Shown: positions 37,624 through 46,255 of the stretch, one piece after another
How positions within the stretch are numbered: position 1 is the first letter of the stretch
How the letters are laid out: each line of letters begins with the position of its first letter
Origin: Meridianimarinicoccus aquatilis
GTDB lineage: Bacteria > Pseudomonadota > Alphaproteobacteria > Rhodobacterales > Rhodobacteraceae
NCBI RefSeq assembly: GCF_004358675.1
Contig: NZ_SMZO01000004.1
Location: 62,001 to 126,000, forward strand
Length of the DNA: 64,000 nucleotides
Reading direction: 5' to 3'
The notes under the pieces: model-generated
What the model saw: only the letters and a program-made list of their open reading frames with translations
Database searches by the model: none
Told to the model about the DNA's origin: nothing
Program-made: the position numbers and the translations under genes

Positions 37624-38262
37624 ATGATCAAATTCAACTCCCTCCTCACCGTCGCCGCGACCGCCCTTGCTCTGGTTGCCGGCCCTTCCATCGCCTCCAG
37701 CTTCAATGGCGCTTACTGGGACTCGAACGCATTCAGCACCGTTGATCAGGCCATCGCCTATACCGAAAACAACGCCGCCACAGCGACATTCTTGTCCACG
37801 GCCATCGACTACCCCAACGCTGGCGGGTCGATCACTGACAACACCACGCTGCAGACTTTTCTCGGCGCGGACGGAAGCACGCTGTCCGGCGCGTTCACAA
37901 ACAAGCTCGACAAGTCGGTCTTCAGCTTTTCGGGCACATTGGACCTGATCGGCACCCAGTCCTTGAAGATTGGCTCTGACGATGGGTTCGCTCTGAAACT
38001 CGATGGCGTCGAAGTCCTGCGCCACTCGGCACCGCGTGCGTTTTCCTACACCATCGGCAGCTATGAGTTCACCGGCGCAACAACCTTTGAGCTGATCTAC
38101 TACGAAAACTACGGCAACACCGGCGTCGAGTTCCAGATCAACGACACGGTTGTAACCTCTGCCATGGCGGCAGCGCAGCCTGCGGCAGTCCCTGTTCCCG
38201 CTGCATTGCCAATGCTGCTGGCCGGTCTGGGCGCATTCGGCCTGATCCGCCGCCGCGCGTAA
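37624..38262 (+). CDS. VPLPA-CTERM surface protein with PA14-like domain
   Basis: 212 residues. A signal peptide (1-24, ending GPSIASS) leads a mature part that contains a PA14/fibro-slime-like stretch (LKIGSDDGFALKLDGVEV). The C-terminus is a sorting signal: PVPAALPMLLAGLGAFGLI followed by RRR, the VPLPA-CTERM form of PEP-CTERM. Such proteins are recognised by an exosortase and are usually tied to extracellular polysaccharide or biofilm. No exosortase gene is in the window. AAGGA lies eight bases before the ATG, and a strong terminator follows, so it is a single-gene transcript. Confidence 0.85.
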   Translation: MIKFNSLLTVAATALALVAGPSIASSFNGAYWDSNAFSTVDQAIAYTENNAATATFLSTAIDYPNAGGSITDNTTLQTFLGADGSTLSGAFTNKLDKSVFSFSGTLDLIGTQSLKIGSDDGFALKLDGVEVLRHSAPRAFSYTIGSYEFTGATTFELIYYENYGNTGVEFQINDTVVTSAMAAAQPAAVPVPAALPMLLAGLGAFGLIRRRA

Positions 38263-38283
38263 GCAGTACGTCTGACGTAGGAC

Positions 38284-38316
38284 GCCGCCGGGTTTTCCGA
38301 CCCGGCGGCTTTTCTA
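38284..38316 (+). terminator. Rho-independent terminator of the VPLPA-CTERM gene
   Basis: A perfect 10-base stem, GCCGCCGGGT (38284-38293) with ACCCGGCGGC (38300-38309), has a six-base loop and is followed by TTTTCT. Confidence 0.85.
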
Positions 38317-38392
38317 TGCGCATAGACGATTGCGCGAACACGACGAACGCCCCACCCTTGCCCGCGCGCACAAGGCGCCCCATATTCTGAGC

Positions 38393-39085
38393 ATGCTCAA
38401 GCTTACCCCGATCCTTCTGGCGATCCTCTATGCAATGGCGATGTACGGCGTTTCGGCGTTCCGGACCAAGCGCGAGTTGGACGCAAAATCAACCGATTTG
38501 GTCGATCCCGGTTTGATGCGCGAAGTAAACAAGCTGGCCAGCGCCTTGGATTTGCCGCGGATCAAGGTTCAGCTTTATGAAATTGACCCGGTGAATGGCT
38601 TGGCGGCCCCTGACGGGCGGATTTTCATCACGCGCGGGTTCTACAACCGCTACCGCGCCGGTGATGTGACGGGTCCGGAAATGGCGAGTGTCATCGCCCA
38701 TGAGCTTGGGCACGTCGCGTTGGGCCATGCTCGCAAACGGATGATCGATTTTTCAGGCCAGAATGCGTTGCGCACGGCGCTTGCGGTGTTCTTTTCGCGG
38801 TTCCTTCCGGGCGTTGGTGTGGTGATCGCAAACGGGTTGGCAAGCCTGCTTGCCGCACGGATGTCCCGAGATGACGAGTTCGAGGCAGACGCCTACGCGA
38901 CTGCTCTGCTCATCAAAGCCGGGATTGGGTCGGAGCCGCAGAAAAGCCTGTTTCTCAAGCTTGATGCGCTGACAAAAACCAGTGCTGCCGGAATGCCTGC
39001 CTGGTTCTTAAGCCACCCTAAAACACACCGGCGCATTGCCGCTATTGAAGCAAACGAAGCCCGCTGGCTTCGCACGCCGACCTGA
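38393..39085 (+). CDS. M48-family zinc metallopeptidase
   Basis: 230 residues. An N-terminal hydrophobic helix (about 3-20) anchors or exports it. The zinc motif is SVIAHELGHVALGHARKR; the third ligand is in DDEFEADAYATALL. These are the marks of the M48 (HtpX/Oma1/BepA) family; the short form with one helix suggests an envelope quality-control peptidase. The ATG at 38393 (MLKLTP) is preferred over an upstream frame open from 38330. It converges on aroB, with 11 bases between the stops. Confidence 0.85.
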   Translation: MLKLTPILLAILYAMAMYGVSAFRTKRELDAKSTDLVDPGLMREVNKLASALDLPRIKVQLYEIDPVNGLAAPDGRIFITRGFYNRYRAGDVTGPEMASVIAHELGHVALGHARKRMIDFSGQNALRTALAVFFSRFLPGVGVVIANGLASLLAARMSRDDEFEADAYATALLIKAGIGSEPQKSLFLKLDALTKTSAAGMPAWFLSHPKTHRRIAAIEANEARWLRTPT

Positions 39086-39096
39086 CACTGACGGCT

Positions 39097-40227
39097 TCAT
39101 GCTGCGGCGTGTTTGGCGGCCAAAGCGTCGCTCAGCACAGCCCGCAACGTGTCCGCAGGAACATCGTCCGTCACAAAAGCGTCGCCAATACCGCGCGCAA
39201 GGATGAACCGCAATTTGCCATCCATGACCTTTTTATCCTGCCCCATCAGCGTGATCAGAGCATCGGCATCTGGCAGATCACCGGGAATGTCAGCAAGCCC
39301 GCGTTTCATCCCCATGGCATGAAGATGCGCCGCCACGCGCGACGGGTCTTCTTGCGGGCACAGCCCCAAACGCGCGGACAGATCAAACGCCATGGCACAG
39401 CCGATGGCCACGCCTTCCCCGTGCAAAAGCCGGTTAGAATAGCCGGTTGCCGCTTCCAATGCATGGCAAAACGTGTGGCCAAGGTTCAAAAGCGCACGGT
39501 CGCCCTGCTCTGTCTCATCACGGACCACGATGTCCGCCTTCATTTCGACCGAGCGTTTTACCGCGGCGGCACGCGCTTCGCGGTCACCAGCCGCCAGGGC
39601 GGGACCTTTCGACTCTAGCCAATCAAAGAATGCCGCATCCCCCAAAAGACCGTATTTCACAACTTCGCCATACCCGGCCAGAACATCGCGCGGTGCGAGC
39701 GTGTCCAGCGCGCCGATATCTGCCAACACGAGCGTGGGTTGATGAAACGCACCAATCAGGTTTTTACCTTGAGGTGCGTTAATGCCTGTCTTGCCGCCAA
39801 CCGAGCTGTCAACTTGAGCGAGCAGGCTTGTCGGGATCTGCACAAACCGGACGCCGCGCCGCAAAACTGCCGCCGCAAAGCCAACCAAATCGCCAATGAC
39901 GCCGCCGCCAAGTGCGATGACTACATCGCGCCGTTCAATCTTTTGCTCCAACAACCATTCAACCGTGCGGGTGAATTGCGGCCATCCCTTTGTCGATTCG
40001 CCGGCTGGCAAGCAAAGCGCCGTCATGTCGATCCCCGCGTCGGCCAGTCCCGCACGCAAAGCTTCAAGATGCAGCGCCCCCACAGTTTCATCGCTGACAA
40101 CCGCAACACGCGGCCGGGTCAAAAATGGGGCGATTTGGGCACCCGCACCCGCGATCAGCCCATCGCCAACGCGCACATCATAGGCCCGCTCGCCAAGAGG
40201 AACGTGAACAGTTTCAACTGCGAGCAT
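39097..40227 (-). CDS. aroB: 3-dehydroquinate synthase
   Basis: 376 residues. It makes 3-dehydroquinate from DAHP, the second step of the shikimate pathway, using NAD+ and zinc. Motifs: LPAGESTKGW, the NAD-binding [51 protein letters not shown] (metal ligand Glu), LNLGHTFCHALE and LHGEGVAIG (metal His). The start at 40227 lies inside the end of aroK (14-base overlap). The frame is open to 40353 but that part is within aroK. aroK-aroB overlap is common in alphaproteobacteria. Confidence 0.96.
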   Translation of the reverse strand: MLAVETVHVPLGERAYDVRVGDGLIAGAGAQIAPFLTRPRVAVVSDETVGALHLEALRAGLADAGIDMTALCLPAGESTKGWPQFTRTVEWLLEQKIERRDVVIALGGGVIGDLVGFAAAVLRRGVRFVQIPTSLLAQVDSSVGGKTGINAPQGKNLIGAFHQPTLVLADIGALDTLAPRDVLAGYGEVVKYGLLGDAAFFDWLESKGPALAAGDREARAAAVKRSVEMKADIVVRDETEQGDRALLNLGHTFCHALEAATGYSNRLLHGEGVAIGCAMAFDLSARLGLCPQEDPSRVAAHLHAMGMKRGLADIPGDLPDADALITLMGQDKKVMDGKLRFILARGIGDAFVTDDVPADTLRAVLSDALAAKHAAA

Positions 40228-40786
40228 GGGACGTAATCTCCGTATCATCCGCAAGAATGCCGGGGTGAGTCCCCAACGTTTCCAGCACCGCCTGCGCGGT
40301 ATCGTCGATGCTGTAATTAGAGAATACCTGCACATGAATCGGGGCCAAAGCATAGACCGGACCGCGCGCGTCGTAGAGCGATTTAAGGGTCTCGAACGGG
40401 TTATCCGTCATCAAAAGTGGGCGCGTCCCACGGTAGCGAACGCGCGCCCATAGAAGGTTCAGTTCGGCCTTGAGCCACACAGCAACGCCCTGCGCTGCAA
40501 TCAGATCGCGATTGCGTTCCGACAAGAACGCGCCGCCGCCCGTCGACAAAATGCATGGCGGTCCCGCCAGAAGCCTTTCAAGAACGCGCGTTTCCTTTTC
40601 ACGGAAGAACGCCTCGCCATTTTCTTTGAAAATTTCGGCAATGCTGCGGTTTGCAGCCTTTTGAATTTCGTCATCCTGGTCGACAAAATCCACGCCCAGT
40701 TTTCGTGCAAGAACCGTTCCAACGGCCGTTTTTCCCGCGCCCATCATTCCAACAAGCACCACTGTCTTCTTCAATTCGTGTGGCAC
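40214..40786 (-). CDS. aroK: Shikimate kinase
   Basis: 190 residues. It phosphorylates shikimate with ATP, the fifth step of aromatic amino acid synthesis. The P-loop is GMMGAGKTAVG; substrate-binding DFVDQDDEI, REKETRVLERL and STGGGAFLSERN follow, with the lid region around YRGTRPLL. Cytosolic. Divergent from the small membrane-protein gene and translationally coupled to aroB. Confidence 0.95.
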   Translation of the reverse strand: MPHELKKTVVLVGMMGAGKTAVGTVLARKLGVDFVDQDDEIQKAANRSIAEIFKENGEAFFREKETRVLERLLAGPPCILSTGGGAFLSERNRDLIAAQGVAVWLKAELNLLWARVRYRGTRPLLMTDNPFETLKSLYDARGPVYALAPIHVQVFSNYSIDDTAQAVLETLGTHPGILADDTEITSHARS

Positions 40787-40913
40787 TGCAAGATGGCTCC
40801 CAAGTTTCGAATTATTATGTCTCTATGACGTGAATTCTTCTGCGATCCCATATAGGATATCGCAAACAGGGTCAAAATGGCCTTCGAGCAAACGAGCAGA
40901 GAGGCGAAACAGC

Positions 40914-41045
40914 GTGCGTATGTTGAAACTAGTGGTGTTTCTGCTGCTGATCGCGGGCGCAGGGATGGTGGGCTTTGCCTATCTCGGCGATTTGTCACCG
41001 CAGCGAACCGAAATCCGCATTCCGGTTGATTTGGATGGGTCATAA
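40914..41045 (+). CDS. Small single-helix membrane protein
   Basis: 43 residues from GTG 40914 (or 41 from ATG 40920). A hydrophobic helix (LKLVVFLLLIAGAGMVGFAY) is followed by a short polar tail (LSPQRTEIRIPVDLDGS). GAGAGG lies nine bases before the GTG, which favours that start. Its end overlaps the start of the 511-residue protein gene, so the two are co-translated. Family not recognised beyond similar short proteins in related genomes, from memory. Function unknown. Confidence 0.6.
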   Translation: MRMLKLVVFLLLIAGAGMVGFAYLGDLSPQRTEIRIPVDLDGS

Positions 41046-42570
41046 GGCAAGTTGGGGTCTGTTCTTGGCAGGCGCGCTCTGCGCAGGCAGCGCTTGGGCT
41101 CAAGACGGGACTGCCCCCTTATCGGTGATTCCCTGGCTTTCCGAAACGCTTGATCGGACCGACCCGGTTGCGGCGGCACCATCTGCACCGGTGGCGGTCA
41201 CGCCGCTGCCTGATCGAGATGGAATCACTGTTGTCCCCCTTGGCGCACCCGACAGGGCTGCAACCGGGCTGATCTCGGCACAGCGCGCGGGTCTACCCAG
41301 TGATCTTTGGCAAGGGACAGACCCAACCGACCTCGCAAATCTGCTCAGGTCGATGCCGGTGCACAGCCAGCCCGCCCTTCAAGAAGCCTTTTCTCGGTTG
41401 ATTTTGACAGAGGCTGCCCCGCCCAAGGGCGCGCGCGACGCCCTTTTGCTGGCGCGGATCGATGCGCTTTTGATTCGCGGCGCTCTGGAACCGGCGCAGG
41501 CACTGCTGGAACGCGCGGGGCCAGATACCCCGGATCTGTTTCGACGGTGGTTTGACATACTTTTGCTGTCAGGCACCGAAGACCGCGCTTGCGCGACACT
41601 GGCTGCCAAGCCGGAACTTTCCCCGAATTATGAGACGCGGGTGTTTTGCCTCGCGCGTAGCGGGCGGTGGCACACAGCGGCCCTTACGCTGGAAACCGCC
41701 ACGGCGCTGGGACGTGTGACCCCTGACATGCGCGACCGTCTGGCGCGTTTTCTCGATCCGGACATTTTCGAAGGCGAGCCGATGCCGCCCTTGCCCGACC
41801 CAATCACCCCGCTTGATTTCAGGTTACTCGAAGCCGTGGGTGAACCGGTTCCCACATCGCGGTTGCCATTGGCTTTTGCCCAAACTGATCTGCGACACAT
41901 CATCGGTTGGAAATCGCAAATCGAAGCGGCAGAGCGTTTGACCCGGTCCGGCGCATTGGCCACAAACCGGCTGCTTGGCATCTATACTGCACGCCAGCCT
42001 GCGGCGTCAGGCGGTGTCTGGGACCGGGTCGCCGCTGTTCAAGCGCTGGATATCGCCATCACGGCAGGGCACCCCGATGTGGTCGCCGCCCGTCTTCCCG
42101 CTGCAATCGAAGCAATGCGCGCAGCCGGGCTTGAGGCGGTTCTGGATGACCTCTTTGGCGCTAGACTGGCACGTCTCGACCTGCCGCCTCAAAGCGCGCA
42201 GATTGCCCATGCGATGGCATTGATTGCCCAAGCACCAACCCGCCTGCCGATCAACGCCCTGCCCACGCGCCTGGCTTTTGCGACCGCCCTTGCCCGAGGT
42301 GAAAACCCTCAAGGCGCGGGTGGTGGTGTTCTTGGCGCGGCACTTCGTGACGGGTTGATGCGCGACGATGTACCAGAGCGTTATGCCCCGTTGGTGGCCC
42401 GAAAGCGGTGGGGCGAAGCCTTGTTGCGCGCGCTTGACACTCTGTCGACGGGGGCGCTGACCGACCCGCAAGACGCCGGTGATGCCATCGCGTTGATGGC
42501 GCAAGTGGGGCTGGATGATCTGGCGCGCCAAGCCGCCGTCCAAATCTTGCTTCTGGACCCGACCCCATGA
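41035..42570 (+). CDS. Conserved secreted protein, helical repeat type
   Basis: 511 residues, family not named here. A signal peptide (about 1-23, ending AGSAWAQ) is followed by a proline-rich stretch to about 70 and then an alpha-helical, Ala/Leu/Arg-rich body that resembles a TPR or other solenoid (for example DALLIRGALEPAQALLERAG and FCLARSGRWHTAALTLETA). It begins inside the end of the small membrane protein gene and ends four bases inside xerD. Proteins of this kind sit before xerD in several Rhodobacteraceae (recalled, not checked). A periplasmic scaffold function is only a guess. Confidence 0.65.
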   Translation: MGHKASWGLFLAGALCAGSAWAQDGTAPLSVIPWLSETLDRTDPVAAAPSAPVAVTPLPDRDGITVVPLGAPDRAATGLISAQRAGLPSDLWQGTDPTDLANLLRSMPVHSQPALQEAFSRLILTEAAPPKGARDALLLARIDALLIRGALEPAQALLERAGPDTPDLFRRWFDILLLSGTEDRACATLAAKPELSPNYETRVFCLARSGRWHTAALTLETATALGRVTPDMRDRLARFLDPDIFEGEPMPPLPDPITPLDFRLLEAVGEPVPTSRLPLAFAQTDLRHIIGWKSQIEAAERLTRSGALATNRLLGIYTARQPAASGGVWDRVAAVQALDIAITAGHPDVVAARLPAAIEAMRAAGLEAVLDDLFGARLARLDLPPQSAQIAHAMALIAQAPTRLPINALPTRLAFATALARGENPQGAGGGVLGAALRDGLMRDDVPERYAPLVARKRWGEALLRALDTLSTGALTDPQDAGDAIALMAQVGLDDLARQAAVQILLLDPTP

Positions 42571-43499
42571 GCCGCCAATGGATCGCCCGGTTCCTTGAGG
42601 CGCAGGCCGCCGAATTAGATGCGGCGCAAAACACGCAACTCGCCTATGGTCGCGATCTGAAGGACTTTCACGACTGGATCACTGCGCAAGGTTTCGGGTT
42701 TGACACCGCCGAACGCGAAACCATCGAAGCCTATCTCGTGCATTGCGACGAACAGGGGTTGGCACGAGCCACTCGGGCGCGGCGGCTTGCATCGATCCGG
42801 CAACTCTATCGCTTTGCATTCGAAGAAGGCCTGCGCGGGGACAATCCCGCGCTGCGCATTCGCGGGCCTGGCCGACAACGCAGCTTGCCCGGCACCCTTA
42901 CAGAAGACGAAGTCAGTGCAATGCTGACCTGCGCCCAAGAACATGGCCGAACCGAAGCAGATCGTGCCCGAACTACGGCAATGATAGAAATCCTTTATGC
43001 AACAGGGCTGCGCGTCAGCGAATTGGTTACATTGCCCATTTCGGCGGCACGCGGCAAACCAGAGGTGCTTTTGGTCCGGGGAAAAGGTCGCAAGGAGCGG
43101 CTCGTGCCTCTTTCAGGACCGGCTCGAACGGCATTGACTGCTTGGTTGGTCCACCGCGACGCAGCGGACATTGCCAAAGTCGATAGCGGGCATCGCGCTT
43201 CTGCGTTCTTGTTTCCCAGCCGGGCGAAAGCTGGGCACATCACGCGCCAGTCGTTCTTTTTGACCATAAAGGCATTGGCACGTGAGGCAGGGATTGATCC
43301 GGGCCGCGTGACACCGCACACGCTGCGCCACGCGTTTGCCACCCACCTGTTGGAACACGGCGCAGACCTGCGCGCCATCCAATTGCTGTTGGGTCATGCC
43401 GATCTGTCCACGACAGAAATCTACACCCATGTCGTAGAAACGCGCCTCAAGGAGTTGGTTCTGACCCACCACCCCTTGGCCGAAGAGCCATTGGACTAA
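42567..43499 (+). CDS. xerD: Site-specific tyrosine recombinase XerD
   Basis: 310 residues. XerC/XerD resolve chromosome dimers at dif. The N-terminal SAM-like core-binding domain (1-90) has [13 protein letters not shown]. The catalytic residues are present: R in [11 protein letters not shown] in [27 protein letters not shown] with H and the nucleophile Y286. I call it XerD rather than XerC from the [16 protein letters not shown] region and the aroK-side location, which is common in the family. It overlaps the preceding gene by four bases. An integrase of a mobile element is unlikely, as no mobile genes are near. Confidence 0.9.
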   Translation: MSRQWIARFLEAQAAELDAAQNTQLAYGRDLKDFHDWITAQGFGFDTAERETIEAYLVHCDEQGLARATRARRLASIRQLYRFAFEEGLRGDNPALRIRGPGRQRSLPGTLTEDEVSAMLTCAQEHGRTEADRARTTAMIEILYATGLRVSELVTLPISAARGKPEVLLVRGKGRKERLVPLSGPARTALTAWLVHRDAADIAKVDSGHRASAFLFPSRAKAGHITRQSFFLTIKALAREAGIDPGRVTPHTLRHAFATHLLEHGADLRAIQLLLGHADLSTTEIYTHVVETRLKELVLTHHPLAEEPLD

Positions 43500-43560
43500 C
43501 CCTGCGCCGCCGCGCAACACCGGGCTTTTCAACCGCCCCATGCAGGTCTATGTCACTCCC

Positions 43561-44919
43561 ATGACAGATAAACTTCATATCATCGGCGGCGGCATGGCCG
43601 GCGCAGAGGCCGCATGGCAAGCCGCCAATATGGGCGTACCCGTTGTCATCCATGAAATGCGCCCCAAGGTTGGAACATTTGCCCATCGCACCGGCAGCCT
43701 GGCAGAAATGGTGTGTTCCAATTCGTTCCGGTCGGACGATGACGAACAGAACGCCGTCGGGCTTTTGCATTGGGAAATGCGCGCCGCCAATGGCCTGATC
43801 ATGCAAACTGCTGACAAGCATTCCCTTCCAGCGGGCGGTGCGTTGGCCGTGGATCGCGATCCGTTTGCAGAAACTGTGACGGCACGTTTGCGCGCGCACC
43901 CGTTGGTGACCGTGGAAGACGAAGAAATCACCGCCCTTCCCGGCGAAGGTCATTGGATCATCGCAACTGGCCCGCTAACGTCCGGGGCACTGGCAGACGC
44001 GATTGCTGCTGAGACAGGCAAAGAGGCCCTCGCCTTTTTCGACGCCATCGCACCGATCATCCATTTCGACAGTATCGATCTGAGCAAAGCCTGGTTCCAG
44101 TCCCGCTATGACAAAGGCGACACTGAAGAACAGCGCACCGCGTATCTGAACTGTCCAATGGACAAAGAGACGTATGACGCGTTCATTGATGCGCTGCTCA
44201 GCGCCGACAAAGCTGAATTCAAGCCGGGCGAAACCGCCGGCTATTTTGACGGGTGTTTACCCATCGAAGTGATGGCAGAGCGGGGCCGCGAAACGCTTCG
44301 TCACGGCCCGATGAAGCCCGTCGGGCTGACCAACCCGCACCAACCGGACGTCAAAGCCCATGCCATTGTGCAATTGCGACGCGACAACGCGCTTGGCACG
44401 CTGTTCAACATTGTCGGCTTTCAGACAAAGATGAAATACGGTGCCCAAACCGAAGTTCTGCGCATGATCCCCGGCTTGGAACAGGCCCGGTTTGCCCGCC
44501 TTGGCGGCATTCATCGCAATACGTTTATCAATTCGCCCACGCTTCTTGACGGCGAAATGCGTCTGCGCAGCCGTCCGAATATTCGCTTCGCGGGTCAGAT
44601 TACTGGCGTCGAAGGCTATGTCGAAAGTGCCGCGATGGGACTACTGGCAGGGCGTTTGGCCGCGAGCGAGATTTTGGGCCGCACCGTGGCCGCACCGCCG
44701 CCTGAAACAGCGACTGGCGCACTTGTGACGCACATCACGGGCGGCGCCGAGGCAAAAACCTTTCAGCCGATGAACGTGAACTTTGGCCTATTCCCACCCG
44801 TGGACCTGAAAGGTGGTCGCCGCAATCGCCCCGCACGATACAAAGCTTATACCGACCGGGCGAAATTAGGGTGGCAAAGTTGGCTGGAACAATTCGAAAC
44901 AGTTGAAGCCGCGCAGTAG
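43561..44919 (+). CDS. trmFO: tRNA (uracil-54-C5)-methyltransferase, folate/FAD-dependent
   Basis: 452 residues. TrmFO makes ribothymidine at position 54 of tRNA using methylenetetrahydrofolate and FADH2. The FAD motif is [14 protein letters not shown]. The catalytic cysteine region [14 protein letters not shown] gives C52. Further family segments are [25 protein letters not shown] and [15 protein letters not shown]. The ATG at 43561 (MTDKLHI) is used; another at 43540 would add seven residues. Neither has a clear ribosome site. Confidence 0.95.
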   Translation: MTDKLHIIGGGMAGAEAAWQAANMGVPVVIHEMRPKVGTFAHRTGSLAEMVCSNSFRSDDDEQNAVGLLHWEMRAANGLIMQTADKHSLPAGGALAVDRDPFAETVTARLRAHPLVTVEDEEITALPGEGHWIIATGPLTSGALADAIAAETGKEALAFFDAIAPIIHFDSIDLSKAWFQSRYDKGDTEEQRTAYLNCPMDKETYDAFIDALLSADKAEFKPGETAGYFDGCLPIEVMAERGRETLRHGPMKPVGLTNPHQPDVKAHAIVQLRRDNALGTLFNIVGFQTKMKYGAQTEVLRMIPGLEQARFARLGGIHRNTFINSPTLLDGEMRLRSRPNIRFAGQITGVEGYVESAAMGLLAGRLAASEILGRTVAAPPPETATGALVTHITGGAEAKTFQPMNVNFGLFPPVDLKGGRRNRPARYKAYTDRAKLGWQSWLEQFETVEAAQ

Positions 44920-44929
44920 CCCGAAAAGG

Positions 44930-45460
44930 TCATGCGCCGCGCGCCGCTGTTTGGCTCAGCGCGTCTGGATCAGAAAAGTCCGGGCGCGTGACATTGCCCT
45001 TCACGCCATCCCAAGCGCCGGGCAATAATGCGTTTCCAAGCACACGATCAGGGTTGGTGGGGGGCGGCATCTGCACCCCGTCCAAACGCACGAAGCCGAA
45101 CCGTTTGTAATATGGCGCATCACCAACAAGCATGACGCGTGACCAGCCCAATGCGGCCGCCCGTTCCAAACTGTCTTGGATCAAAAGCGCGCCAAGACCC
45201 TCGCCCTGACGCGTCGGGTGCACAGCCACAGGCCCCAACAAAAGCGCCGCCGCTCCGCCAATATCAACAGGCCAGTGACGGATTGCTCCGGCCAGAATAC
45301 CTTCAGCATCACGTGCGATGATCGACAAATCGGCGACTGGGGACACACCATCGCGCAAACGATACGACGACAACGCTTCGCGGCCGGGCGCGAAACACAA
45401 ATCGTAAAGGCCCTCGACCTCCCAATAATCGTTGTCGGTTTCCCGGCTTAGATGAAACAC
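44930..45460 (-). CDS. GNAT-family N-acetyltransferase, YhbS-like
   Basis: 176 residues. Acetyl-CoA motif A is LGPVAVHPTRQGEGLGALLI; motif B has DAPYYKRFGFVRLDG. The N-terminal part (ALSSYRLRDGVSPVADLSII) and the C-terminal ending LLPGAWDGVKG match YhbS-type enzymes. Substrate unknown. It converges on trmFO, with ten bases between the stops. Confidence 0.85.
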   Translation of the reverse strand: MFHLSRETDNDYWEVEGLYDLCFAPGREALSSYRLRDGVSPVADLSIIARDAEGILAGAIRHWPVDIGGAAALLLGPVAVHPTRQGEGLGALLIQDSLERAAALGWSRVMLVGDAPYYKRFGFVRLDGVQMPPPTNPDRVLGNALLPGAWDGVKGNVTRPDFSDPDALSQTAARGA

Positions 45461-45582
45461 GTCTGCCGTCCTTCGCGCCCCGTTGACTGCGGCCCGAAAA
45501 ATGGCCGTTCGCGCGACAGCCCCTACCTGCTATGCAGGCGCGTGTGAACCAGTTTTCCGAATTCTTGCAGTGGTTGGGAAGG

Positions 45583-46203
45583 TCAAGCCGCTGCGCGAAC
45601 CGCGTTTACAATTGCGCCATAGCCGCCGTTTTCCAGGTACCCGCGTTCCGCAGACGTTGAGACGCGCGCCAAGTCCCCATTGCGGGTCGGAAAACGCCCA
45701 AACTTGCGGATCACCTCACGGTGGGCTTTGGCGTGGGTCAGATTATCACGCGCCTCTGGCATACGCTCCATGAACAGCCGGACACAGCGTTCCTGATCCG
45801 CAAGGCATTCAGAGTGCATCAAGGGCAGATAGAAAAACTGCCGGGACGGCCCCTGAATGCGCAAATCCCAATCCAGATCCAAAGCGTGCTTGGCTTTGGC
45901 ACGGGCCACGGCATCGCTTGAAAACGCACGTCCGTCACGGCGAAACATATTGCGTGGGAACTGGTCGAACACAATGATCGTCGCAAGCGCTGTTTCGGGC
46001 GATGGGGCCCAGCCTATGCAGCCGTCTTCCTTGCTCGCTTCCCAAAGCGGAAGGAACCGCGCGCGGATTTCCGCATCTAGGGCATCGTCGGTCGCGTACC
46101 AGCCTTTTGGTCCGGTGTCGTCCACCCAGAACGTCAAAACATCCCGCGGGGTTATTCCGTTCGCTCGATCTTTGTGTGGGGTCGTCTGTCCCATGGTGTT
46201 CAT
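45583..46203 (-). CDS. DUF924-family protein
   Basis: 206 residues. The family block is well preserved: DVLTFWVDDTGPKGWYATDD, FDQFPRNMFRRDGRAFSSD, FFYLPLMHSECLADQE and FGRFPTRNGDLARVST. The fold is TPR-like and all helical; biochemical function is not known to me. Cytosolic, no signal peptide. It lies 53 bases beyond the end of the MFS gene on the same strand, so may share its transcript. Confidence 0.85.
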   Translation of the reverse strand: MNTMGQTTPHKDRANGITPRDVLTFWVDDTGPKGWYATDDALDAEIRARFLPLWEASKEDGCIGWAPSPETALATIIVFDQFPRNMFRRDGRAFSSDAVARAKAKHALDLDWDLRIQGPSRQFFYLPLMHSECLADQERCVRLFMERMPEARDNLTHAKAHREVIRKFGRFPTRNGDLARVSTSAERGYLENGGYGAIVNAVRAAA

Positions 46204-46255
46204 CCGATGCCATCAATTTAAGCGACTGTTACAAATCGGTTGCAAGTCCGCAAGC

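Noticed and set aside
40834-40857. Near-palindrome GCGATCCCATATAGGATATCGC-like segment between aroK and the small gene as an operator
   Set aside because: The arms do not align without a gap, and no regulator is close by.
42567-43499. Tyrosine recombinase as a mobile-element integrase
   Set aside because: XerD-like features, housekeeping neighbours, no tRNA attachment site or cargo genes.
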